From JAHFTY01 sp964584785 (GTDB lineage Bacteria > Acidobacteriota > Terriglobia > 20CM-2-55-15), in the NCBI GenBank assembly GCA_964584785.1, contig CAZPBY010000031.1:16290-80289 (forward strand): DNA of 64,000 nt, written 5' to 3'. Below the pieces are notes generated by a model. That model worked only from the letters and a program-made list of their open reading frames with translations, did no database searches and had not been told where the DNA came from. The translations under genes were made by a program, and so were the position numbers. Of the stretch, positions 8,259 to 16,303 are shown piece by piece. Each line of letters starts with the position of its first letter. Position 1 is the stretch's first letter.

Positions 8259-10937
8259 ATGGCGTTAACGGCGGGCACGCGAGTGGGGTCTTACGAAATC
8301 GTGTCGCTGATCGGTGAAGGCGGCATGGGAGAGGTGTACCGCGCCCACGACGCTGTGCTGAATCGTGATGTGGCGGTGAAGGTGCTGCCGGCTTCGATTG
8401 GCGACGACGCGGACTTGCTGGCGCGTTTCCGCCGTGAAGCGCAGGTGTTGGCCTCGCTGAACCATTCGTCGATCGCGACCGTGCATGGATTCGAAGAGTC
8501 CGCTGGTGTTCGCGCTCTGATCATGGAATTGGTCGACGGTGAGACGCTGGCCGAGCGGATCGCTCGCGGACCAATTCCACTCGAAGACACTCTGACGATC
8601 GGGAAACAGATTGCCGAAGCGTTCGAAGCGGCGCACGAACAGGGCATCATCCACCGCGATCTGAAGCCGGCGAATGTCAAGGTGAGGGAAGACGGAACCG
8701 TCAAAGTGCTCGATTTCGGTCTCGCCAAAGCACTCGGGCAAAACCCGCGCCCTGGATCGGCGGACCCTTCAAATTCACCGACCCTGACGGGACGCGCAAC
8801 TCAGGGCGGCATGATTCTCGGGACGGCTGCATACATGTCGCCGGAGCAGGCGCGAGGCAAGTCGGTCGATCGACGCGCCGACATCTGGGCATTCGGCGTG
8901 GTCCTGAACGAGATGCTGACGGGCAAGCGCACGTTCAAAGGCGAGGACGTTTCGGAAACGCTTGCTGCCGTCTTGAAGGACGTGCCCGACTTCAGCACCC
9001 TCCCGGCGGCGACGCCTCGACCCTTGCGGCGCCTGATCCAGCGCTGTCTGACGCGCGACCCGCGAACGCGGCTTCGCGACATCGGCGAAGCGCGAATTGT
9101 CCTGGAGGAATTGATCAATGGAGCGACCGATCCGGCCTCTCCGCAGGCCTCGTCATCCGCCACTATCGAGGCATCGCGGTCGAACTGGATACGGATGTTG
9201 CCGTGGACGATCGCGGCCGTCGCCGTGGTTGTGGCCGCTTTAGCCTGGCTGCAGCCTCGAGAACGGGAAAACTCATCGCGCGTCGTGACGCGCTCGCGCG
9301 TCGAGCTCAAGGATCTTTCCGGGTTCATTAACGTGTCGCGCGACGGAACGAAAGTTGTGTACGAAGTCGCGGGCGGGCCGCGTGGACTGTATCTCGCCCT
9401 CCGGCAAATGGATCAGTTCGAAGGAAAACCGATTCCCGGCGGTGATGACGCGGAGTATCCGGTCTTCTCACCGGATGGTCAATGGATCGCCTACAGCAGG
9501 AGCAAAATCCGAAAGATTCCAATCGGCGGCGGTGCACCGATAGTTCTGTGTGATGGCAACCTTGCCAACGGCGGCGACTGGGGACTCGACGACACGATTG
9601 TTTTTAGTGGACCTCAGGGCTTAATGCGAGTCTCGGCGAATGGCGGCACGCCGCAGCCGTTGACGACGATCGATAAGACGAAAGGCGAGACCGCACATGT
9701 TCGCCCACAATTCCTGCCGGGCGGCAAGCAGCTTCTTTTTACGGTGACCTTCAAACCCAACGACCGGCCGCAATTTGCCGTCTTGAATTTGGAAAACGGA
9801 CAGTACCGAATCATCGCGCCGGGAGGGGACAACGGCCGTTACGCAGCGAGTGGTCATTTGACGTTCGTCCGGACAGGCTCGCTCTTCGTGGTTCCGTTCG
9901 ACCTCGCCCGTCTTACGGTTGTGGGCGCTGAGGTTCCCGTGATCGAGTCCGTTTCCGATTTGGGTCCACCGGGAACCGGCGACTACGCGTTCTCCGAGAA
10001 CGGCCTGCTCATTTACTCCGAAGGTCTCGCAACGCAGGGATCGACGCTCACGTGGATCGATCGGAAAGGATCCGAGCAGGCCATTCCTGGGCAGAGTCCG
10101 CACCGATGGGGTACCGGGCGACTCTCGCCGGACGGTCTCCGCGTTGCCAACGGCATTCACGACGAGAAAGGGATCGATATCTGGATCATGGACCTGCAGC
10201 GCGGCACGGCGAACCGGCTGACATTCGAAGGTCAGAGCGATTTCCCGGTATGGTCTCCGAATGGCCGTGAGGTCGTGTATGCCCACACGACTACGGACGG
10301 CAAGTTCGGCCTGTATTCGGTGCCGGTCGACGGCAGCGCTGCGCCGCGGCTGGTGCTGCCGACCGGACAGGACGCGGTTCCCACGTCGTTCACGCCGGAC
10401 GGGAAAACGCTGCTTTACCATCAGGTCGATGCAAGCGGCGGCCGGTCCCAGATTTTCGTATTCACACCGGGCGTCGACGCGGCGTCGCGGATGCCGCGTT
10501 TATTGCGGCAAAGTGTCGCGTCGGATCGGGATGCCGCCGTGTCGCCGGATGGCAGGTGGGTCGCGTTCACCTCAAATGAGACGGGAACATCCGAAATCTA
10601 CGTGACGTCATTTCCAACGGCCGGCGGACGAACGCGAGTGTCTACCGCGGGCGGACGCTTTCCGCGCTGGTCGCACAACGGCCGCGAGTTGTTCTTTTGG
10701 GGAACGACGGCTGGGTCTGTCGCCGTCTTCAGCGCGACGGTTCAGACGACACCGTCATTCGCCGCCGGCACGACGGTGGAGCTGTTTCGCGTTACGAGTG
10801 GCACAACCTGGGATCCGGCGCCGAGTGGAGACCGCTTCCTCATGGAGAATCCCCGAGGGGCAGGAGTCGCTACCGCATTTGTGACGGTCACCGATTGGTT
10901 CGATGAAGTCCGGCGGCGAGCGCCAGCGAAGAAGTAA
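8259..10937 (+). CDS. membrane Ser/Thr protein kinase with PD40/TolB-like propeller
   Basis: An 892-residue protein. The ATG at 8259 is preferred because GGAG lies 9 nt upstream (8246-8249); an ATG at 8244 is in frame. The kinase domain (about residues 12-285) has GEGGMGEVYRA, VAVKVLP, HRDLKPANVKV, DFGLAK, AAYMSPEQARG and DIWAFGVVLNEML, so all the main Hanks motifs are intact. A single transmembrane helix (about 305-328, WTIAAVAVVVAALAWL) leads to a C-terminal region with repeated SPDGQWIAY-like units of a beta-propeller, probably periplasmic. This is the usual sensor-kinase design of Acidobacteriota. Its signal and substrates are unknown. Confidence 0.9.
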   Translation: MALTAGTRVGSYEIVSLIGEGGMGEVYRAHDAVLNRDVAVKVLPASIGDDADLLARFRREAQVLASLNHSSIATVHGFEESAGVRALIMELVDGETLAERIARGPIPLEDTLTIGKQIAEAFEAAHEQGIIHRDLKPANVKVREDGTVKVLDFGLAKALGQNPRPGSADPSNSPTLTGRATQGGMILGTAAYMSPEQARGKSVDRRADIWAFGVVLNEMLTGKRTFKGEDVSETLAAVLKDVPDFSTLPAATPRPLRRLIQRCLTRDPRTRLRDIGEARIVLEELINGATDPASPQASSSATIEASRSNWIRMLPWTIAAVAVVVAALAWLQPRERENSSRVVTRSRVELKDLSGFINVSRDGTKVVYEVAGGPRGLYLALRQMDQFEGKPIPGGDDAEYPVFSPDGQWIAYSRSKIRKIPIGGGAPIVLCDGNLANGGDWGLDDTIVFSGPQGLMRVSANGGTPQPLTTIDKTKGETAHVRPQFLPGGKQLLFTVTFKPNDRPQFAVLNLENGQYRIIAPGGDNGRYAASGHLTFVRTGSLFVVPFDLARLTVVGAEVPVIESVSDLGPPGTGDYAFSENGLLIYSEGLATQGSTLTWIDRKGSEQAIPGQSPHRWGTGRLSPDGLRVANGIHDEKGIDIWIMDLQRGTANRLTFEGQSDFPVWSPNGREVVYAHTTTDGKFGLYSVPVDGSAAPRLVLPTGQDAVPTSFTPDGKTLLYHQVDASGGRSQIFVFTPGVDAASRMPRLLRQSVASDRDAAVSPDGRWVAFTSNETGTSEIYVTSFPTAGGRTRVSTAGGRFPRWSHNGRELFFWGTTAGSVAVFSATVQTTPSFAAGTTVELFRVTSGTTWDPAPSGDRFLMENPRGAGVATAFVTVTDWFDEVRRRAPAKK

Positions 10938-10977
10938 GGTGTCCGGTTCGGAGACGCGTCGGCTATCATACGGCGCT

Positions 10978-11475
10978 ATGCCAACAACAAAACGTCACGT
11001 TGCGAAGCCGAAGGCGGGCCGGCCGCGGATGCCCGAATATGGCGTCAGCGCCGGTCGCAAAGGTCTGCTGCCGTGGAAGTGGGCCGACGATACGTTATCG
11101 AAAACTCGGAATTACTTCATCGCGACTGTAAGGGCGGATGGCCGTCCGCACGTCATGCCGATTTGGGGCTTGTGGATCCGGAAGCGTTTCTACTTCAGCA
11201 CCGGAGAAACTTCAGTGAAGGCAAGAAATCTCGCGGCCAATCCGAACTGCGTTTTGTGTCCCGGCAATGCCGACGAGGCCGTCATTGTGGAAGGCGCCGT
11301 GGAGAAGCTCACCGACAAGAAAATCTTCGCGCAGTTTGCGAAGGGCTATTTCCGGAAATATGGCTGGGATGTTTCCAGGATGGACCAACCGGTGTTCGTC
11401 CTGAGCCCCACGGTCGTTTTCGGCCAGATCGAAAAAACATTCACAAAAACGGCGACGCGCTGGACGTTCGAGTAA
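10978..11475 (+). CDS. pyridoxamine 5'-phosphate oxidase-fold (split-barrel flavin) protein
   Basis: A 165-residue protein starting at the ATG at 10978, 40 bp after the kinase stop. The core (RNYFIATVRADGRPHVMPIW, then GLWIRKRFYFSTGETSVKARNL) is the FMN- or F420-binding split barrel. NCVLCPGNADEAVIVEGAVE continues the fold. The Lys/Arg-rich N-terminus of about 20 residues is outside the domain. Members reduce small molecules or bind flavin; the cofactor here cannot be told apart by eye. A longer in-frame start at 10903 would overlap the kinase and has no ribosome site. Confidence 0.75.
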   Translation: MPTTKRHVAKPKAGRPRMPEYGVSAGRKGLLPWKWADDTLSKTRNYFIATVRADGRPHVMPIWGLWIRKRFYFSTGETSVKARNLAANPNCVLCPGNADEAVIVEGAVEKLTDKKIFAQFAKGYFRKYGWDVSRMDQPVFVLSPTVVFGQIEKTFTKTATRWTFE

Positions 11476-11492
11476 GCCGGACGCGGCGCCTA

Positions 11493-11924
11493 CTATCGAG
11501 CCGCAACCTTAAACTGGATTTCTGTCTGCATGAAGGCCATTCCTTCCGGAATCACGGCGAGAGATATGAAGTCCCCGGCAAGAAAGCGCCGCAGATCGTC
11601 GACGGTGACGTGATCGATTTTGTCGATCCGCAGGCTGAGACGGCAGATCCCGTTCTCCGCGACGATTTCGCATTCGAGAGCGTGAACCTTCTTGATGATG
11701 TAATGAAGCTTTTCGAGGAAGGTGGAGTACTCCGACTCCGGCCGTATCCGGACAATGACTTCGCGCGGAAGCCAGCATCGCTTGTCGTTGGAGTAAAGGA
11801 TTTTGAAATTGCTGCGCTTGATTTCGATGACCAGCCCCAACTCGTCGGGGAGTTGAAGCTGGTCGCGATGGTATCTGGACCGGCAGTGGATGAAGTCGCC
11901 GACGCGGATGGTGTCTGGCTTAAT
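11493..11924 (-). CDS. hypothetical protein downstream of moeB, probable ATT start
   Basis: The frame is open from just after the moeB TAA (11934-11936) to 11493. It contains no ATG or GTG; the first TTG (11840) would delete a conserved-looking opening block, IRVGDFIHCRSRYH...ELGLVIEIKR. An AGAGGA ribosome site lies 4 nt before an ATT codon (11924-11922), which I take as the likely start, giving 143 residues. The first half looks like a small SH3/Tudor-type beta barrel ending WLPREVIVRI. The second half is an alpha/beta segment. The function is unknown. It is probably co-expressed with moeB. Readthrough of the moeB stop, which is in the same frame, is the alternative. Confidence 0.6.
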   Translation of the reverse strand: MKPDTIRVGDFIHCRSRYHRDQLQLPDELGLVIEIKRSNFKILYSNDKRCWLPREVIVRIRPESEYSTFLEKLHYIIKKVHALECEIVAENGICRLSLRIDKIDHVTVDDLRRFLAGDFISLAVIPEGMAFMQTEIQFKVAAR

Positions 11925-11933
11925 AGAATCCTC

Positions 11934-13097
11934 TTATCGAGCGTTGACGGCGCACACGAATTCCGGTATCGCCTCCAGGTCGATATGAGGATTCTCACCA
12001 CACGTGGTGCATTTCGGATCGCGACGGACCTTGAACGTCCGGAACGTCATGGCGAGCGCATCGTAGACCAGGAGACGTCCGACAAGCGGTTCACCGATGC
12101 CCAGCAGAACTTTGACGGCTTCTGTTGCCTGAATCAAACCGATGGTTCCCGGCAAAACTCCGAGAACGCCCGCGTCGTCACAACTCGGCGCCAGTTCCGG
12201 CGGCGTTGCTTGCGGATACAGGCATCGGAAACACGGGCCCTGGTAAGGTACAAAGGTCGAGGCCTGTCCGTCAAAGCGGAAAATACTTCCGTAGACGACG
12301 GTCTTCTTCAGCATGACCGCTGCGTCGTTCACAAGATACGCGGTCGCGAAGTTGTCTGAACCGCTGACAACGACGTCGTAGTCTTCCATGATGTCGAGGA
12401 CGTTGGATGCATCCAGCCGAATCTGATGCGTTCGAACCTTGACGTCGGGATTCACTTCAAACAGGGTGCGCCGAGCGGAATCGACCTTCGGCATTCCGAC
12501 CGACGAGGTCCAGTGGAGGATCTGCCGCTGCAGGTTCGATTCGTCGACGACGTCGCTGTCGATCAACCCGATCGTCCCGACACCGGACGCCGCCAGATAG
12601 ACGCCCGCAGGCGATCCCAGTCCGCCCGCCCCGACGAGCAGAACCTTGCTCTGCAGCAGTTTGAATTGCCCCTGTTCGCCAACCTCTGGGATCTTCAGAT
12701 GCCGGCTATATCGAGCGAGCCGGTTCCTGGTGAGCTTCTCGGGGACCACGAAGGGAAGGCCGTTGTTTTTCCATTCGCCGTAGCCGCCCGCCATGGAAAC
12801 GACATCGGTGTACCCCAGCTGTTGCAGGCTCCCGGCCGCCAGTGCCGATCGAACCCCGCCGGCACAATAAACAATGATCGGTGTATCCTTCTCGGCGATT
12901 GTCTTTTCGACTTTCACTTCCAGGAAGCCGCGAGGCAGCAGGTTGGCGCCGGGAAGATGGCCCTCATCCCATTCGTCTTTTTCCCGGACGTCGAGCAGGA
13001 CGAAGTCGTTGCGGTTCTTGATGGCGTCATTCACTTCGTGAACGGTAACTTCTCGTATTTCCTTCTTGACCTGCGAAAGTATGTCTCTGAAATTCAT
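11934..13097 (-). CDS. moeB: rhodanese-MoeB/ThiF fusion (E1-like sulfur-carrier adenylyltransferase)
   Basis: A 387-residue protein. Residues about 10-110 are a rhodanese domain with the active-site loop YCAGGVRS (Cys78). From about 120 comes an E1-like domain: ARYSRHLKIPEVGEQGQ, ATP-binding LVGAGGLGSPAG, DSDVVDESNLQRQ and zinc-ligand pairs CFRC and CTTC. Such proteins adenylate the C-terminal Gly of ThiS/MoaD-like carriers and pass sulfur to them. In MOCS3-type proteins the rhodanese is C-terminal; here it is N-terminal. No ThiS/MoaD gene lies nearby, so the pathway (molybdopterin, thiamine or cysteine) is undecided. Confidence 0.85.
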   Translation of the reverse strand: MNFRDILSQVKKEIREVTVHEVNDAIKNRNDFVLLDVREKDEWDEGHLPGANLLPRGFLEVKVEKTIAEKDTPIIVYCAGGVRSALAAGSLQQLGYTDVVSMAGGYGEWKNNGLPFVVPEKLTRNRLARYSRHLKIPEVGEQGQFKLLQSKVLLVGAGGLGSPAGVYLAASGVGTIGLIDSDVVDESNLQRQILHWTSSVGMPKVDSARRTLFEVNPDVKVRTHQIRLDASNVLDIMEDYDVVVSGSDNFATAYLVNDAAVMLKKTVVYGSIFRFDGQASTFVPYQGPCFRCLYPQATPPELAPSCDDAGVLGVLPGTIGLIQATEAVKVLLGIGEPLVGRLLVYDALAMTFRTFKVRRDPKCTTCGENPHIDLEAIPEFVCAVNAR

Positions 13098-13176
13098 GCC
13101 CTTAACCCAAGTCGATCAAAATAGTCATGTAAGCATACAACGGCTTGCAAATCGGTTTCAACAAGCTGGCGAGATC

Positions 13177-13836
13177 TTACCAGTTCCAGGCATCACCCTT
13201 TTCGCGCAAATCGTCGAGAGTCCGCTGCATTTCATCATGAATAAGACGAACCTGCTCTTCGGACGCATCCGAAGTCACCCAGATCGGCGGTGCCTTCAAA
13301 ACAATCGCGCGAGTAAACGGAAGCGGGATCTGGAACAGGTCCCAGCTGCGAAGTTGAATCCTCCGCTGCATGGAGATGTGGAAGCAGAAGATGGCGGCGC
13401 CGGTTTTCCGTGCCAGCAACACCGGGCCTTGTTTGGCGATGTAACGCGGTCCGCGAGGACCGTCGATCGTGAACGCCGTATGACGGCCGTCGCGCACGAA
13501 TCGGATCATCTCCGCCAGGGCCCGAAGGCCACCTCGCGAACTCGATCCGCGGGCGGCGCCGTAGCCGAATCGTTGGATGCACTGCGCGATCGCTTCGCCG
13601 TCCAGATTCATGCTGGTCATGACAACGATTCCGCGGTTTCGCCAGTAGTAGGTCGCGGGAAAAATCCTGCCGTGCCAGAACGTGAATATCGCCCGCTGAC
13701 CCGAATTGAGAATCTCATCAAGGTAGCCGTCGCCGACGGACTCCCATCGCATGGTTCGGCCGATGAGATGAATGAAAACAAAGCCGATCCAACCCAGGAA
13801 ATAGGTTTTGATGCGTTGAGTTCGGCTGAACGCCAT
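13177..13836 (-). CDS. DUF374-type lysophospholipid acyltransferase family protein
   Basis: A 219-residue protein from the ATG at 13836. An N-terminal hydrophobic segment (YFLGWIGFVFIHLIG) precedes an FTFWHGR block, where the acyltransferase His sits in FWHG rather than HxxxxD. GSSSRGG and FTIDGPRGPRY follow, matching the DUF374 subgroup of PlsC-like enzymes (GSS...R and DGPRGP motifs). A role in transferring acyl chains to lipid A or another glycolipid at the inner membrane is plausible. The gene lies 8 nt after the small gene at 13845, so the two are probably translated from one message. Confidence 0.8.
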   Translation of the reverse strand: MAFSRTQRIKTYFLGWIGFVFIHLIGRTMRWESVGDGYLDEILNSGQRAIFTFWHGRIFPATYYWRNRGIVVMTSMNLDGEAIAQCIQRFGYGAARGSSSRGGLRALAEMIRFVRDGRHTAFTIDGPRGPRYIAKQGPVLLARKTGAAIFCFHISMQRRIQLRSWDLFQIPLPFTRAIVLKAPPIWVTSDASEEQVRLIHDEMQRTLDDLREKGDAWNW

Positions 13837-13844
13837 CGAACCGC

Positions 13845-14132
13845 TCAAGTCTCTCCGAGCATCGTAGCCATTTGTTCTCGACTCTTGCGTTCGCGGATTC
13901 CATTGGGCAGGAGGATCCAAAATCGGGATGCTTCGGCAACGATCTGATCGGGTGGCGGAAACCCGTTCGTGTGTCCGATCTTCGCCGGTTCGACAGCCGA
14001 ACCCTTATCGAGCACCCGGCCGTTGAGCAGCATGACGCTTCCGAACAGCGGCGCGTCCGCCGTGATGAGCGTCTGAGTGCGATCGGACAACGCCCGCAAT
14101 TTCTCCAATGTGATTAGCGAGGTCTCAACCAA
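13845..14132 (-). CDS. small hypothetical protein upstream of the DUF374 acyltransferase
   Basis: I do not recognise this family. The open frame runs from 14219 to 13845 with only TTG starts. The TTG at 14132 is preferred because GGAG lies 5 nt upstream; the TTG at 14219 (124 residues) has no ribosome site. The 95-residue product begins with a helical stretch (SLITLEKLRALSDRTQ), continues into a beta-like segment (LFGSVMLLNGRV) and ends charged. It has no signal peptide or Cys motif. The 8-nt gap to the acyltransferase suggests a joint operon. It may be cytoplasmic. The start is uncertain. Confidence 0.5.
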   Translation of the reverse strand: MVETSLITLEKLRALSDRTQTLITADAPLFGSVMLLNGRVLDKGSAVEPAKIGHTNGFPPPDQIVAEASRFWILLPNGIRERKSREQMATMLGET

Positions 14133-14334
14133 ATCCGTCTCCGGGAAATTGAGATTAGAGATTTGGGACGGAGGAACAATTCGAAACAGAATCTTTCGCG
14201 AGTTTCTCCTCGGTACCAAGATAGAGAGGATAAATCACATCGGAAATCCACAGTAATCGTTTCTTCCTGCGGGGCGTCGATACGAGCGCGACATTTGGCA
14301 CTTCAACTGCACGTCGGAAACGGGAGGTGCGAAT

Positions 14335-14493
14335 ATGATTTGCCCAGGCTGCGGAACCGACAACGAGATGGCCTATTCAATTCTTTCAAACGGTTTGGTG
14401 TGCCTCGAACCGAGCTGTGACTTCGAACTCGAAATGCCCGTGGTGGAAGCTCAGGAAGTTCTCGAGCCGGAAGGCGAGCTGGTTTTCGCGTAG
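14335..14493 (+). CDS. small zinc-ribbon-like protein (52 aa)
   Basis: A short gene with a clear GGGAGG site 8 nt before the ATG. The product starts MICPGCGTDNEMAYSILSNG, followed by LVCLEPSCDFELE. The CxxC and Cx4C pairs are spaced like the two knuckles of a rubredoxin-type zinc ribbon, and the rest is acidic. It lies alone between the divergent small gene at 13845 and the HAD gene at 14536. Function unknown; it could be a regulatory or protein-protein adaptor. It is supported by its start signals and Cys pattern. Confidence 0.65.
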   Translation: MICPGCGTDNEMAYSILSNGLVCLEPSCDFELEMPVVEAQEVLEPEGELVFA

Positions 14494-14535
14494 CCGCGGC
14501 AAGATCGACAGCTTCGCGCTGCCACTCGACGTACA

Positions 14536-15237
14536 ATGGCGCGCATGAAGCTGCTACTCTTCGACGTCGATGCGACGTTAATTCTCACCGGGGGGGCCGG
14601 ACTCCGGGCTCTGAATCGCGCTTTTCGCGACCTTTTTGACGTCGAAAACGCGATGAATGACGTCGCCCCTCACGGCAAAACCGATCCTGCCATCGTCCGG
14701 GAAATCTTCCAGAAAAACATGCCGGGTCAAAGCGTGAATGACGCTTTAATCGTCACTGTTCTGGAAAGTTACGTGGGTTTCCTGAGCGATGAAGTGGACC
14801 GGTCGGACGCGTATCACGTCCTGCCCGGTATTCTCGAAATTCTTCACCATCTGCATCACCGCCACGACGTCCTTTTGGGACTGGCCACCGGAAACGTGGA
14901 GAGCGGCGCACGCATCAAGCTGCGTCGTGGAGATTTGAATCGTTATTTCGGATTCGGCGGATACGGATCGGATGCCGAGGATCGTCCTGGATTGGTTCGG
15001 CGGGCCGTTGAAAAAGCCGCGCGCCATCATGGCCGCGTCATCGAGAGTCACGACGTTTTTGTCATCGGCGACACCCCTCTCGACATCGAAGCCGGCCGCA
15101 ATGCCGGTTACCGAACCGTTGGCGTCGCGACCGGGCACTATTCCGTGGACCAATTGCGAGAAGCCGGCGCGGATTTCGCGATTCCCAATTTCCGCGAGGG
15201 ACGCAATTATTTCTTGCGTTCCACCTTCATCGAATAA
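14536..15237 (+). CDS. HAD-superfamily hydrolase (phosphoglycolate phosphatase-like)
   Basis: A 233-residue protein with the four HAD motifs: FDVDATL (nucleophile Asp and the +2 Asp), GLATGN (motif II), a Lys/Arg in the RRAVEKAARH region (motif III) and VIGDTPLDIEAG (motif IV Asp pair). The helical cap between residues 20 and 90 is of the C1 type found in phosphoglycolate phosphatases. It probably dephosphorylates a small metabolite in the cytoplasm. An in-frame ATG at 14545 is an alternative start. Its 3' end overlaps the converging cyclophilin gene by 31 bp. Confidence 0.85.
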   Translation: MARMKLLLFDVDATLILTGGAGLRALNRAFRDLFDVENAMNDVAPHGKTDPAIVREIFQKNMPGQSVNDALIVTVLESYVGFLSDEVDRSDAYHVLPGILEILHHLHHRHDVLLGLATGNVESGARIKLRRGDLNRYFGFGGYGSDAEDRPGLVRRAVEKAARHHGRVIESHDVFVIGDTPLDIEAGRNAGYRTVGVATGHYSVDQLREAGADFAIPNFREGRNYFLRSTFIE

Positions 15238-16277
15238 ATGTCGACGCGCTCCACAGGCCGTTCGTTCTCCTGCGGTACGGCCGCGATCTTCTCCACGACG
15301 TCCATTCCTTCGACGACTCTTGCGAAAACCGTGTAAGTACCGTCCAGCGCCGGCTGATCCGCAAGAACAATAAAGAATGACGTCAGGGCGCTGTCGATCG
15401 CGTCACCCCGCGCCATCGAAATAATGCCGGCCTTATGCTTGACGTCGTTGATCTCCGCCTTGATGTTAACGACGTATTTCTGGGCAGCCTGGGGCATCGG
15501 CTCTTTTCGAGTATTGAGATCTCCGGCCTGAATCACGAACCCCGGTGCGATCCGGTGAAACGCTGTTTTGTCGTAGGCTCCAACCGACGTCAGCCGCAGA
15601 AAATGCCGGACGTGCTCGGGAGCTTTGTCGGGTATCGGTTCGATGACGATGCTGCCTTTCGACGTTTCCATCACGACTCGAAACTGGGCGAGCTCCTCGG
15701 CCGTTTCCGTCGTGAAAGGCGGCGGCGTCGGTGGAGGAATCTTTCTGACGGTGATGCTGTGAATCTCGACGCGATCCCTGGCGATCTGTTTATCGTCGGC
15801 CGGCGTCGTGGAAATCTTGTCGACGACTTCGATGCCCACGACCACGTGCGCGAAAGCGGTGAATTGGCCGGTGAACTGCAACTGATCGGTCACGCAGATG
15901 AAGAATTGGGACCCGCAGCTGTTGGGTTCGCCCGGCAAAACCGTCGCGACGACCGTGCCCTGGGAGAATGGAAGCTTGCTGATTTCCGGCTTCAGCCCGA
16001 GGTTGAATCCACCGGTTCCATACTTCGCTTTGGACTGCGGGTTCCTGGTTTCCGGATCACCGCCCTGGACAATTCCATGCGCAACGACGCTGTGAAAAGT
16101 CGTCCCGTTGTAGAAACCCTGTCGTGCCAACTCGATGAACTTCCGCACATGGTTTGGCGCCTCGTTCGGATAGAACTCCAGGATGAATTGTCCCGCGGAG
16201 GTGTCGAAGACGGCCTGCAATGTGACCGGGTCTTCCTGTGGAAGGACAGCGAGCAGCAGCGTCAAAAGCAGATTCAT
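15207..16277 (-). CDS. tandem cyclophilin-type peptidyl-prolyl isomerase, exported
   Basis: A 356-residue protein. The start at 16277 has GGAGAG 6 nt upstream and begins a short hydrophobic leader (MNLLLTLLLAVLPQ). Two cyclophilin domains follow in one chain. The first, about residues 20-180, has GTTFHSVVAHGIVQGGD and GSQFFICV. The second, about 200-352, has KTAFHRIAPGFVIQAGD and SFFIVLADQP. They are joined by a Pro-rich linker (PPPTPPP). The FHR block is intact in domain 2; domain 1 has FHS in place of FHR, so it may be a weak isomerase. It probably acts in periplasmic protein folding. Confidence 0.88.
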   Translation of the reverse strand: MNLLLTLLLAVLPQEDPVTLQAVFDTSAGQFILEFYPNEAPNHVRKFIELARQGFYNGTTFHSVVAHGIVQGGDPETRNPQSKAKYGTGGFNLGLKPEISKLPFSQGTVVATVLPGEPNSCGSQFFICVTDQLQFTGQFTAFAHVVVGIEVVDKISTTPADDKQIARDRVEIHSITVRKIPPPTPPPFTTETAEELAQFRVVMETSKGSIVIEPIPDKAPEHVRHFLRLTSVGAYDKTAFHRIAPGFVIQAGDLNTRKEPMPQAAQKYVVNIKAEINDVKHKAGIISMARGDAIDSALTSFFIVLADQPALDGTYTVFARVVEGMDVVEKIAAVPQENERPVERVDIYSMKVERKK

Positions 16278-16303
16278 GACGTCTCTCCGGCCCACATTAT
16301 CGC

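Noticed and set aside
9621..10421. 266-codon minus-strand frame inside the kinase gene
   Set aside because: Antisense to the propeller region with Arg-rich shadow composition.
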